This document shows, piece after piece, positions 1-7,571 of a stretch of DNA of 25,555 bases. The notes beneath the pieces were generated by a model that saw nothing but the letters and a program-made list of their open reading frames with translations, did no database searches and was not told the DNA's origin. Source of the DNA: DATIRA01 sp964553405 (lineage in GTDB: Bacteria; Pseudomonadota; Gammaproteobacteria; Steroidobacterales; Steroidobacteraceae); NCBI GenBank assembly GCA_964553405.1, contig CAZKLS010000032.1:1-25555 (forward strand), written 5' to 3'. The position numbers and the translations under genes are program-made. How positions within the stretch are numbered: position 1 is the stretch's first letter; each line of letters begins with the position of its first letter.

Positions 1-417
1 GACGACCTGAGCTACCAGCGGCTCAGGCGCATCGTGCGCCACCCGCTCACGCAGTGGGTATTCCGGCATCTCAAGCTCGAGCGCCGGCAGGCGATCGCCG
101 CGCGCATCAGGGCGGGCAGCCGCGAGCACGTCGGCGCCTCGGCGCCGCAGATCATGGACGTGAACGATGCAGCCGTCGCCGAGGCCTTCCGCCGCAGCGG
201 TGCCGAGGTCATGGTCCACGGCCACACCCACCGCCCGGCGATTCACGAACTGGACGTCGACGGCAGCGCGGCGCGGCGCATCGTGCTCGGCGACTGGTAC
301 ACGCAAGGCAGCGTGCTCGAGTGGGGCCCGCAGGGATTCGAATTGCGCTCGATCCCCCGCCGGACGCCTCAGCCGCAAGCGCCGATGGGACCTGCTCAGG
401 CCGGCGTGCCGGAATGA
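1..417 (+). CDS. lpxH: UDP-2,3-diacylglucosamine diphosphatase LpxH, 3' end only
   Basis: The frame is open from base 1 to the TGA at 415-417, so the N-terminal part lies outside the window. Seen: an N-terminal YQRLRRIVR segment, then MDVN, then HGHTHRP, then RIVLGDW. In the calcineurin-like LpxH family, HGHTHRP supplies metal ligands of the dimanganese centre and the VLGDW strand closes the fold. LpxH hydrolyses UDP-2,3-diacylglucosamine to lipid X and UMP at the inner face of the cytoplasmic membrane in lipid A synthesis. About 138 residues remain of a family usually about 240 long. Its last 22 bases overlap the end of the oppositely oriented miaE. A general metallophosphoesterase is the alternative, but the MDVN/HGHTHRP/LGDW combination favours LpxH. 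Confidence 0.88.
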   Translation, partial: DDLSYQRLRRIVRHPLTQWVFRHLKLERRQAIAARIRAGSREHVGASAPQIMDVNDAAVAEAFRRSGAEVMVHGHTHRPAIHELDVDGSAARRIVLGDWYTQGSVLEWGPQGFELRSIPRRTPQPQAPMGPAQAGVPE

Positions 418-986
418 AACCGGAACTCGGGGTCGGGCGCGGTGGCCAGATCCGCCTCGACGCCGGCGATCTCCTCGAGCCGCTGCCGGCAGTCGACGCC
501 CGAGCGTCCGGCCAGCTCCAGGTACAACCCCGCGTGGCGTGACTCTGCGGCCGCCAGCGACGCGTAGAATTTCGCCAGCGCGGGCTCGAGCAGCGGGACG
601 AGGCCCATGAAACGCTCGTGCGACCGGGCTTCGATCAGCGCGCCGCAGATCAACAGGTCCGTCCGCCGCCCCGGCTCGCTGCGACGCGTCGCGCGGCGCA
701 GCCCCTCCGCGTAACGCGATGGGCTCAATCGCCGGTACTCGACCCCGAGCGCCTGCATCCGCTGCTGAACCTGCTCGAAGTGCCGCAGCTCCTCGCGTGC
801 GAGCCGCGACATCCGCGACGCCAGCTCGAAGTCCTCCGGGTAGGCGAACATCAGTGACAACGCGCTCGAAGCCGCCTTCTTCTCGCAGTTCGCGTGGTCG
901 ATCAACAGGTCCTGCCAGCGCTCGCGGGCAGCCTCGAACCAGGCCGGCGAGGTCGCGGCGAGCAACATCGGCGGATGTTCGCTCAA
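396..986 (-). CDS. miaE: tRNA-(ms2io6A37) hydroxylase MiaE
   Basis: Predicted 196-residue non-haem diiron enzyme that hydroxylates the isopentenyl group of ms2i6A at tRNA position 37. The ferritin-like ligand set is visible: E35 (in NCEKKAAS), E66 and H69 (EELRHF), E119 (IEARSHERF), and E148 and H151 (ESRHAGLYLEL). Length matches the family. The chosen start is TTG at 986, which forms a 4-nt TTGA overlap with the stop of the upstream kinase gene and has a GGGCGG stretch upstream. An ATG six codons in (966-968) is possible but has no visible ribosome binding site. It is the last gene of the long minus-strand run and ends inside the tail of lpxH, leaving no room for a separate intergenic terminator. 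Confidence 0.92.
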   Translation of the reverse strand: MSEHPPMLLAATSPAWFEAARERWQDLLIDHANCEKKAASSALSLMFAYPEDFELASRMSRLAREELRHFEQVQQRMQALGVEYRRLSPSRYAEGLRRATRRSEPGRRTDLLICGALIEARSHERFMGLVPLLEPALAKFYASLAAAESRHAGLYLELAGRSGVDCRQRLEEIAGVEADLATAPDPEFRFHSGTPA

Positions 987-2230
987 GCCGCCGCCCGCCC
1001 CAGGATCTCGTCGATGCGGCCCACCAGCGTCACGGCCGAAGCGACCCGACCGGCCGGCCGCTTGGCGAGCATCGACTCGAGCAACTCCTGCAGGTGCGCC
1101 AGGTCCTCCGGAAGCGCCGGAACCGGCTCGTTCGCGTGCTTGTAGATGACGGCCAGCGGCGTCTCGGCCTGGAAGGGCTTCGTGCCGGTCAGCATCTCGT
1201 AGAGCACGATCCCCAGGCTGTAGAGGTCGCTGCGTTCGTCCAGCGGCAGGCCGCGTCCCTGCTCCGGACTCATGTAGTGCGGCGTGCCGAAGATCGCTCC
1301 GGCGCCGGTGATGTCGCTCTCGAGGCCGAGTTGCCGGGCGAGACCGAAGTCGTTGAACGCGATGCTGCCGTCCTCGCGCAGCAGCACGTTGCCGGGCTTC
1401 ACGTCCCGGTGCAGCAGACCGAGCCTGTGCAGCGCGGCGAGGGCCTCCGCCATCTGCCTCAGATACCCGAGCGCATCGCGCCAGGCCAGCGGCCGGTCCA
1501 TGCGCGCGCGGAGGTCGCCACCCGCGAAGTACTCCATGGCCAGGTAGAGGTGGTCGTCGGCGACACCGAGGTCGTAAATCTGCGCGATGTTCGGATGGCG
1601 GAGATGCGCGATCAGTTCGAACTCGCGCAGGAAGCGATCGAAGCTCTGGCTGCTGTCGACGACGTCCGGGACCTGCCTGAAGACCTTCAGCACCAGCTGT
1701 CGCCCGGTCGATTCGTGCTCGGCGAGAAACACGCTCGAGGATCCCCCGACCGCGAGCCTGCGCAGGCAGCGATGCCCGCGGATGCGCACCGAGCCGAAAC
1801 GGTCCGCCGGCGTCGGCTCGAGCGCCGTCCTGGACGTCTCCGCCAGCACGTTGCAGCGACGGGCGATCGCATCACTGACGCAGGCCGTGAACTGGGCGTG
1901 CTCGAAGTCGCTCCGCGGCAACCAGGTGCACGCGCCTGCAACGAGCGCCTGCTTCCTTGCGAGTTCCGTGGCCGCGCCGAAGTACACGATGGGCGGAAAG
2001 CCGGGCCGCTCGCTCAGGTCCTCCAGCCACTCGAGGCCGCGTCCGCCCTGGACCTCGTGGTCCAGCAGCACCACGTCGTAGGCCGCGCCCTTGAACTGTG
2101 GTCGAAGCCGGCCGCGGGTGGCCGGCTGGTATTCCGCCGGCAACGCGTCCAGCCACTCCAGGTTGAGATGGTGCGCGAGCAGCTGGCGGAACTCCGGCTG
2201 GTCGCTGACGATCAGCGCGCGCACGCTCAT
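983..2230 (-). CDS. Receiver-like domain fused to Ser/Thr protein kinase
   Basis: 415 residues, probably cytosolic since no membrane segment is seen. Residues 1-125 look like a response-regulator receiver: Asp57 sits where the phosphoacceptor belongs (VVLLDHE). Only one acidic residue (D10) is present where receivers usually carry two, and the usual switch lysine is replaced by R106 (WLPRSDF), so phosphorylation is uncertain. Residues 150-410 form a Hanks-type kinase: glycine-loop-like LAVGGSSSVF (159-168), K182, HRDVKPGN (274-281) with D276, DFG at 294-296, and GTPHYMSPEQ (315-324). All key catalytic residues are present. The ATG at 2230 overlaps the glycerate kinase stop (ATGA), suggesting translational coupling. 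A longer open frame upstream runs antiparallel through the glycerate kinase and is not used. No PASTA or other sensor domain follows. Its substrate is unknown. Confidence 0.9.
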   Translation of the reverse strand: MSVRALIVSDQPEFRQLLAHHLNLEWLDALPAEYQPATRGRLRPQFKGAAYDVVLLDHEVQGGRGLEWLEDLSERPGFPPIVYFGAATELARKQALVAGACTWLPRSDFEHAQFTACVSDAIARRCNVLAETSRTALEPTPADRFGSVRIRGHRCLRRLAVGGSSSVFLAEHESTGRQLVLKVFRQVPDVVDSSQSFDRFLREFELIAHLRHPNIAQIYDLGVADDHLYLAMEYFAGGDLRARMDRPLAWRDALGYLRQMAEALAALHRLGLLHRDVKPGNVLLREDGSIAFNDFGLARQLGLESDITGAGAIFGTPHYMSPEQGRGLPLDERSDLYSLGIVLYEMLTGTKPFQAETPLAVIYKHANEPVPALPEDLAHLQELLESMLAKRPAGRVASAVTLVGRIDEILGRAAA

Positions 2231-3510
2231 CCGCCGCCTCCCGTCGAGAGCCCGAGCACCAGGTCGCCGACGTTGCTGAGTGTCGGGCCGGTGTGCAGCA
2301 GGTCGCCCGATGCCTCGAGAAAGCTGGCCGAGTCGGCCCGCGCCAGGCAGTCGCGCGGCTCGAGGCCCGCGCGACGGCCACGCATGCAGCTGCCGCCGTC
2401 GACGACGGCCCCGGCGTCCTCGGTACCGCCGTCGATGCCGTCGGTGCCGGCAGCGAGCAGCCAGGCGTCCTCGCGACCCTCGATCGCCAGGGCCGCGCTC
2501 AGCGCAAGGTGCTGGTTGCGGCCACCGCGGCCGGGGTCGGCCGGCAGGCGGACCGTGGACTCCCCGCCCCATGCCCAGAAGGTCCGCGGCGCGGATGCGA
2601 GCACGCTCGCGGCGAAGCGCCGGCCGAGCATTGCCGCATCGCCCGAGAATGCGCCGCGGCCCGAGCGCACGTGCAACCCGCGGGAGGCGGCCGAGGTCCC
2701 GGCCGCGCGGCAGGCATCCTTGACCGAAGCGACGATCCGGTAAGGTATTTCCGCGCCGGCTTCAGCGGATCGTCCGGCGGCATTTCCGGCCCGGGACAGG
2801 ATCGTGCGGATCCGTGGCGGAAGCTCGTCGTCGTCGCTGCCGGCGTCGCGCGCTCGATGCAGCAGGCCCGAGCCGATCACTGCGGGATCGTCCCCGGGCA
2901 CGTCGGATACCATCAGCGACAGCACCCGGCGGGATCCGAGCAGCGCGGCGAGGCCACCGCCCTTCAGCCGGGAAACCCGTCGACGCAGTCGGTTGATCTG
3001 CCCGATCGGCCGCCCCGATCCAAGTGCCCAGTCGTTGAGTTCCCGGAGGTCATCGAGCCCGATCCCCGCGACCGGCCATTCCACCAGGCTCGACGCACCA
3101 CCAGAGACCAGCACCAGCACCTGCGCGCGCCCTGGAAGCGCGGCGACGAACCCGGCGACGGCCTCGCCGGCCGCGATGCTGCGCGCATCGGGCCGTGGAT
3201 GCGCGGACTCGACGACGCTGAGACCGGCGACGCCGGCGAGTCCCGGCGGGACGTGGCCCGGGCAGGTCACCACCAGGGCCTGCCGCAGGCGCTCGCCGAG
3301 AACCTCGAGCGCGCCGAGCGCCATCGATCCGGCCGCCTTGCCGATCGCGAGGACCTGCCACTCGCCGTCGAGCCGCTCCCGCTCGAGCTGTCGCGACACG
3401 GCCCTGCGGGCATCGACCGCATCCAGCGCCGCCCGAAAACAACCCAGCAGTATTTCCTTGCCGTCCCGGGTGCCGTCCCGCGTGGCGACTTTCAAGCTTC
3501 GGTCCCGCAA
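2227..3510 (-). CDS. Glycerate kinase, MOFRL (GK-II/DUF4147) family
   Basis: About 427 residues, the normal size for this family, which phosphorylates D-glycerate with ATP, usually to 2-phosphoglycerate. Seen: GKAAGSM (57-63), VSGGASSL (135-142), the NRL...SRLKGGGLA segment with K183, SDVPGDDPAVIGSG (202-215), then the C-terminal MOFRL domain with WGGESTV (314-320), AAGTDGIDGG (353-362) and TGPTLSNVGDL (408-418). Most relatives have TGPTGTNV at the last site, so this is a small variation. The open frame extends far into purF, so the start must be chosen by hand: TTG at 3510 has GAAGG 8 nt upstream, and TTG at 3495 is an alternative. It starts 11 nt after purF and overlaps the kinase gene by ATGA. 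The context suggests cotranscription with purF, which is not usual for this gene. Confidence 0.86.
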   Translation of the reverse strand: MRDRSLKVATRDGTRDGKEILLGCFRAALDAVDARRAVSRQLERERLDGEWQVLAIGKAAGSMALGALEVLGERLRQALVVTCPGHVPPGLAGVAGLSVVESAHPRPDARSIAAGEAVAGFVAALPGRAQVLVLVSGGASSLVEWPVAGIGLDDLRELNDWALGSGRPIGQINRLRRRVSRLKGGGLAALLGSRRVLSLMVSDVPGDDPAVIGSGLLHRARDAGSDDDELPPRIRTILSRAGNAAGRSAEAGAEIPYRIVASVKDACRAAGTSAASRGLHVRSGRGAFSGDAAMLGRRFAASVLASAPRTFWAWGGESTVRLPADPGRGGRNQHLALSAALAIEGREDAWLLAAGTDGIDGGTEDAGAVVDGGSCMRGRRAGLEPRDCLARADSASFLEASGDLLHTGPTLSNVGDLVLGLSTGGGG

Positions 3511-3521
3511 CAGATCAGCCT

Positions 3522-5033
3522 TCAGAACGCAGCAACGGCCTTCAGCGAATCCGCGCCCACCGCGTTGCGCTCCGCCCTCGCCTGGTCGGAGCGCTCGGTC
3601 TCGAGCCTGGCCAGGTACTCGGCGCTGACGTCGCCGGTGACATAGACGCCGGAGAAGCAGGACGCGTCGAATTCGGTGACCGCGGAATCGTGGTGCCGCA
3701 CCGCACGCACCAGGTCGTCGAGGTCCTGGTAGATCAGCCAGTCCGCGCCGATGATCCGCGCGACCTCCTGCTCGCTGCGCCCGGCCGCGACCAGCTCCGA
3801 TGCGGCCGGCATGTCTATCCCGTAGACGTTCGGATGCCGAACCGGAGGCGCAGCGGAGGCGAAATAGACGCGGCGTGCACCGGCCTCGCGAGCCACGTCG
3901 ATGATCTGCGCCGAGGTCGTGCCCCGGACGATGGAGTCGTCGACCAGCAGCACATTCTTGCCGCGGAACTCCAGGTCGATTGCGTTGAGCTTGCGACGCA
4001 CCGACCGGGCGCGCATCTCCTGTCCCGGCATGATGAAGGTGCGCCCGATGTAGCGGTTCTTGATGAATCCCTCGCGGTACTTGACGCCGAGCAGCTGCGC
4101 GACCTGCAGTGCGCTGGTGCGGCTCGTGTCGGGGATCGGGATCACGACGTCCACGTCGTGATCCGGGCGCATCCGCAGGATCTTCTCGGCCAGCAGCTCG
4201 CCCATGCGCAGCCGCGCCTTGTAGACCGATATGTTGTCCATGATCGAGTCCGGGCGGGCGAAGTAGACGTACTCGAAGATGCAGGGCGTGTGGTGCACCA
4301 CCTCGGCGCACTGCCGTGCGTGCAGCCGTCCCTGGTCGTCGATGAACACGGCCTCGCCGGGACCGACGTCCCGCACCAGCTGGAAACCGAGCATGTCGAG
4401 CGCCACGCTCTCCGATGCGAGCATGTACTCGAGGCCCTTCGGGCCTTCCCTGCGCCCGAGCACCAGCGGCCTGATGCCGTGCGGGTCGCGGAAACCGAGC
4501 ACGCCGTGACCGAGGATCATCGCGACGGCTGCGTAGCCGCCCTGGACACGGCGGTAGACCTCGGTGACGGCCGCGAAGATATCAGCGGCCGACGCACTGG
4601 CCTTGCCGAGCCGCTGCAGCTCGCTGGCCAGCACGTTCAGCAGCACCTCGGAATCCGAGGAGGTATTCAGGTGCCGCCGCTCGCCGCGGATCAGCTCGTC
4701 GGCGAGCAGGCGCGCGTTGGTGAGGTTGCCGTTGTGTGCGAGACAGATGCCGTAGGGCGAATTGACGTAGAAGGGCTGCGCCTCCGAGGAGCTGTCGCAT
4801 CCGGCGGTCGGGTAGCGCACGTGCCCGATGCCGATGTTGCCCTTCAGCTGCAGCATGTGGCGCTGCTGGAACACGTCCCTGACCAGGCCGTTGTCCTTGC
4901 GCATCGACAGCTCGCCCTGGTGGGCCGTCATGATGCCGGCCGCATCCTGGCCGCGATGCTGCAGGACCGTCAGCGCGTCGTACAGCTGCTGGTTGACCGG
5001 GCCGAATCCGACGATGCCTACGATGCCGCACAT
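3522..5033 (-). CDS. purF: Amidophosphoribosyltransferase
   Basis: Catalyses the first committed step of purine synthesis, from PRPP and glutamine to phosphoribosylamine. It is 503 residues long, like E. coli PurF (505). The N-terminal Cys2 (MCGIVGIVG) is the glutaminase nucleophile exposed after Met removal. The glutaminase half carries QHRGQDAAG and the HVRYPTAG segment. The phosphoribosyltransferase half carries the PRPP loop LLVDDSIVRGTT with D365 and D366. No propeptide is seen, so this is the E. coli-like type. It starts 15 nt downstream of cvpA, the standard gammaproteobacterial pairing. No clear PurR operator is visible upstream, and the gene probably depends on read-through from the run starting at fimV or cvpA. 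Confidence 0.98.
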   Translation of the reverse strand: MCGIVGIVGFGPVNQQLYDALTVLQHRGQDAAGIMTAHQGELSMRKDNGLVRDVFQQRHMLQLKGNIGIGHVRYPTAGCDSSSEAQPFYVNSPYGICLAHNGNLTNARLLADELIRGERRHLNTSSDSEVLLNVLASELQRLGKASASAADIFAAVTEVYRRVQGGYAAVAMILGHGVLGFRDPHGIRPLVLGRREGPKGLEYMLASESVALDMLGFQLVRDVGPGEAVFIDDQGRLHARQCAEVVHHTPCIFEYVYFARPDSIMDNISVYKARLRMGELLAEKILRMRPDHDVDVVIPIPDTSRTSALQVAQLLGVKYREGFIKNRYIGRTFIMPGQEMRARSVRRKLNAIDLEFRGKNVLLVDDSIVRGTTSAQIIDVAREAGARRVYFASAAPPVRHPNVYGIDMPAASELVAAGRSEQEVARIIGADWLIYQDLDDLVRAVRHHDSAVTEFDASCFSGVYVTGDVSAEYLARLETERSDQARAERNAVGADSLKAVAAF

Positions 5034-5048
5034 GATCTGGCCCCCCGG

Positions 5049-5552
5049 TCAGGAGTCGGAAAGCGACTCGTCGAGCATTCGACTGCCCGTTTCGACGTAC
5101 CCTGAGAGCACGCCCGCCATCTCCTCGCCCAGCGGCAGCAGGCGCGAGTCCTTCCACCACGCCTCCGTTTCCAGCTGCGCCGCCTGGCCGAGCATGACCG
5201 CAAAGCCGACGATCACGGCGCCGCGAACCAGCCCGAAGACCGAGCCGAGCATGCGGTCCATGCCGAGCGTCAGCCCCGAGCGCTGGACCAGGTAGCTGAG
5301 CAGGCTGCCGAGCAGCCAGGCCGCGACGATCACGGAGAGCAGGATCAGGCCGCGGGCCACCCAGGTCTGCAACTCCGTTCCGGCGAGCGCACCGCCGAGC
5401 GACGGCTCGAGCAGGTCCGAATACCGCCAGGCCAGCCACAGGCCGCCCAGCCATCCCAGCAAGGCCACGGATTCACGCAGGAAGCCGCGAACGATCCCCA
5501 GCAGTATCGAGAGGAGTACTACCAGGGTGATGATGAGGTCAACAGTGGTCAT
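5049..5552 (-). CDS. cvpA: CvpA family inner-membrane protein
   Basis: 167 residues with four predicted membrane segments, at about residues 5-22, 28-45, 66-90 and 103-124. The N-terminal TTVDLIITLVVLLS and the RGFLRES loop are typical of CvpA (colicin V production protein), and the conserved GMDRMLGSVFGLVRG region precedes the last helix. The family is needed for colicin V export and for envelope stress tolerance in enterics, but its molecular activity is not known. It lies directly upstream of purF, 15 nt apart, as in many gammaproteobacteria, and 54 nt downstream of the SPOR-domain gene. Confidence 0.93.
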   Translation of the reverse strand: MTTVDLIITLVVLLSILLGIVRGFLRESVALLGWLGGLWLAWRYSDLLEPSLGGALAGTELQTWVARGLILLSVIVAAWLLGSLLSYLVQRSGLTLGMDRMLGSVFGLVRGAVIVGFAVMLGQAAQLETEAWWKDSRLLPLGEEMAGVLSGYVETGSRMLDESLSDS

Positions 5553-5606
5553 GGGAGCGCTGGCGAGCCCGGGTCGGCGAAGGCCGCGAATTTTAGCAGA
5601 GGGCCG

Positions 5607-6269
5607 TCAATCGTTCGCGACCACGGCCGCAGGCAGCTTGCGCTCCTTCACGCTCGCGGCCAGACGCTCGGCGCTCGCGCGGTCAGGGACCGGACCGACC
5701 CGGACGCGATGCAGCGTCCGGCCCGAACGGCTGGTCGCCGTGACGAACGTGTCGAAGCCATCCGCCTTGAGCTGATCGGCGAGTTTTCTCGCGCTTTTCT
5801 CCGACCCGAAGGCTCCGACCTGCACCGCCCAGGCCCCTTCCGCCGCCGGCCGGGCTTCGCCCGCCTCAGCCGCGCCGCCAGCTGGGGGTGCGCCGTCGGC
5901 AGGTCGTGCCGCCGCGGACACTTCCGGGGCCGCCGCCGGACCTTCTCCATCGGGTGCCCGCGACTCGCGTGCCGTGGCGGGTTCGCTCGCCGGCTCGGGC
6001 GAATCGCCCGCTCCCGCCCCGGCTGCCGCCGGCGACTCGGCCGGCCCGGTGTCGGCGGCCGGCTCGGCGACGGTCGCGGCGTCGCCGGCAGGCGCGGTGC
6101 TCCTTCCTCCGAGCTCGATCGTGAAGCTGCGGGTCCCCGCAGCGGCGCCGGGTTCGGGCTCTGCCGGCCCGGCCGGCTTGCGGCCTGACAGCAGTTCCGG
6201 CACGAGCAGCACTGCAATCAAGACCAGGATGGCCGCGCCGATCAGTCGTGCCTTGAGCTGTTCATCCAT
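5607..6269 (-). CDS. dedD: DedD-like SPOR-domain protein
   Basis: 220 residues. A short cytoplasmic N-terminus (MDEQLKARLIG) is followed by one membrane helix at about 9-27, then a long low-complexity linker rich in Ala, Pro, Glu and Gly (about 30-143). The C-terminal SPOR domain spans about 145-220 and starts with AWAVQVGAFGS. SPOR domains bind denuded septal peptidoglycan, so the predicted site is the periplasmic side of the division septum. ATG 6269 is preferred because the residues just before it (SRP) are not membrane-like and the helix then lies at the usual distance; the upstream frame is simply the opened folC end. The first 28 bases overlap folC. Position between folC and cvpA is the canonical place of dedD. 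Confidence 0.9.
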   Translation of the reverse strand: MDEQLKARLIGAAILVLIAVLLVPELLSGRKPAGPAEPEPGAAAGTRSFTIELGGRSTAPAGDAATVAEPAADTGPAESPAAAGAGAGDSPEPASEPATARESRAPDGEGPAAAPEVSAAARPADGAPPAGGAAEAGEARPAAEGAWAVQVGAFGSEKSARKLADQLKADGFDTFVTATSRSGRTLHRVRVGPVPDRASAERLAASVKERKLPAAVVAND

Positions 6270-7570
6270 GGGGCGGGAAGTATAAGCCCTTGCTCCCCGA
6301 GCCATTCCAGCGCCGGGCCCACCGTGTGGAACGAACCGAACACTACGACGCGGTCCCCGCTCCGCGCCGAGGCGGCGACGGCCTCGAAGGCCTGCAGCAG
6401 CGTGCCGGCCGGTCGTGCGCTGATACCCGCGGCCCGCGCCCGGTCTGCAAGCTCACCGTCCGTCAGGCCGCGCGGACCAAGGGTTGCCGCAGCCAGCAAC
6501 CGGTCGAATTTCGGCGCCAGCGCATCGAGCACGCCGGGCACGTCCTTATCCGCCAGCATCGCGCAGATGCCGACCGTTTCCCTGGCCGGCGGCAGGTCGC
6601 CGAGGTTCGCTGCCAGCGTCCGTGCTGCCTGCGGGTTGTGCGCTACGTCGAGCACCCATTCGACGCCCGAGGGGGCTCTGACCCGCTGGAAACGGCCCGG
6701 CAAAGACACGGACCTGAGGCCCGCTTCGACCGCGGATCGCAGCAGCGGCAGGCGCGAGTGGATCGAGTTCCAGGCAGCGATCGCGCTGGCCGCATTGTCC
6801 AGCTGGACTCGGCCGGGCAGCGCAGGCCGCGGCAGGTCCCTGAGCTCGAGCTGACGGTCCACGAAGCTCCAGCGACCGCCCGTTCCCGGAATCGCCTCGA
6901 AGTCCCTGCCGAGCACCCGCAACGCCGCGCCGCAGTTCGCAGCGGTATCGAGCAGCGACTGCGGAGGGCCCGGCATTCCGCAGATCGCCGGCCGTCCTGC
7001 CCGGAAAATGCCCGCCTTCTCGCGGGCGATGGCCTCGATGTCCGGTCCCAGCCATTCCATGTGGTCGAGGTCGACGGACGTGACGACGGCGACATCGGCG
7101 TCGACGACGTTGACGGCGTCGAGCCGGCCGCCGAGGCCAACCTCCAGGATGATCGCCTGAGGACAGTAGCTCTCGAATACCAGCAGCGCCGCCACAGTAT
7201 TGAACTCGAAGAACGTCAGCGGATCACTGCCGAGCACGGCGCTGATCCGCTCGAACGCCGCGATCAGCGAGGCGGTGGACACCGGGCGACCGTCCAGCGC
7301 GATGCGCTCCCGGTAGTCCACCAGATGTGGCGAGGTGAAGCAGGCCGTGCGATGGCCAGCGGCCCGCAACATCGCATCGAGCATCGCGACGCACGATCCC
7401 TTGCCGTTGGTGCCGCCCACTGTAAACACCGGACAGCCGGGTCTTTGCCATCCGGTGCGCTCGAGCACGCGGCGTACCCGGTCGAGGCCGAGTTCGATTT
7501 CGCTCGGATGAACCGACTGCTGCCAGTCGAGCCAGTCCGCGAGGCTCGACCGGCTCCGGGGCCCGGTCAT
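6242..7570 (-). CDS. folC: Bifunctional dihydrofolate/folylpolyglutamate synthase
   Basis: 442 residues; a Mur-ligase-fold enzyme that joins dihydropteroate and glutamate to make dihydrofolate and extends the polyglutamate tail of folates. Seen: the ATP-binding loop GGTNGKGS (52-59), the family-typical TSPHLVDYRERI (79-90), the LGGRLDAVN segment, TSVDLDHMEWLG, and the C-terminal-domain signature VLDVAHNPQA. Length agrees with FolC. The ATG at 7570 is separated from the accD stop by one base, the tight coupling usual for accD-folC. The 3' end runs 28 bases into the SPOR-domain gene. Confidence 0.97.
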   Translation of the reverse strand: MTGPRSRSSLADWLDWQQSVHPSEIELGLDRVRRVLERTGWQRPGCPVFTVGGTNGKGSCVAMLDAMLRAAGHRTACFTSPHLVDYRERIALDGRPVSTASLIAAFERISAVLGSDPLTFFEFNTVAALLVFESYCPQAIILEVGLGGRLDAVNVVDADVAVVTSVDLDHMEWLGPDIEAIAREKAGIFRAGRPAICGMPGPPQSLLDTAANCGAALRVLGRDFEAIPGTGGRWSFVDRQLELRDLPRPALPGRVQLDNAASAIAAWNSIHSRLPLLRSAVEAGLRSVSLPGRFQRVRAPSGVEWVLDVAHNPQAARTLAANLGDLPPARETVGICAMLADKDVPGVLDALAPKFDRLLAAATLGPRGLTDGELADRARAAGISARPAGTLLQAFEAVAASARSGDRVVVFGSFHTVGPALEWLGEQGLILPAPWMNSSRHD

Positions 7571-7571
7571 C

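Noticed and set aside
2231..2572. N-terminal extension of the receiver-kinase frame
   Set aside because: It overlaps the 3' part of the glycerate kinase in another frame, while the ATG at 2230 gives a normal receiver-like N-terminus and an ATGA overlap.
719..2743. Plus-strand open frame of 674 codons opposite miaE, the kinase and the glycerate kinase
   Set aside because: Composition is typical of an antisense shadow, and the minus-strand genes carry intact catalytic motifs.
3511..4311. N-terminal extension of the glycerate kinase frame through purF
   Set aside because: The extension lies in an alternate frame of purF and has no glycerate kinase similarity; the family length fits the TTG start at 3510.
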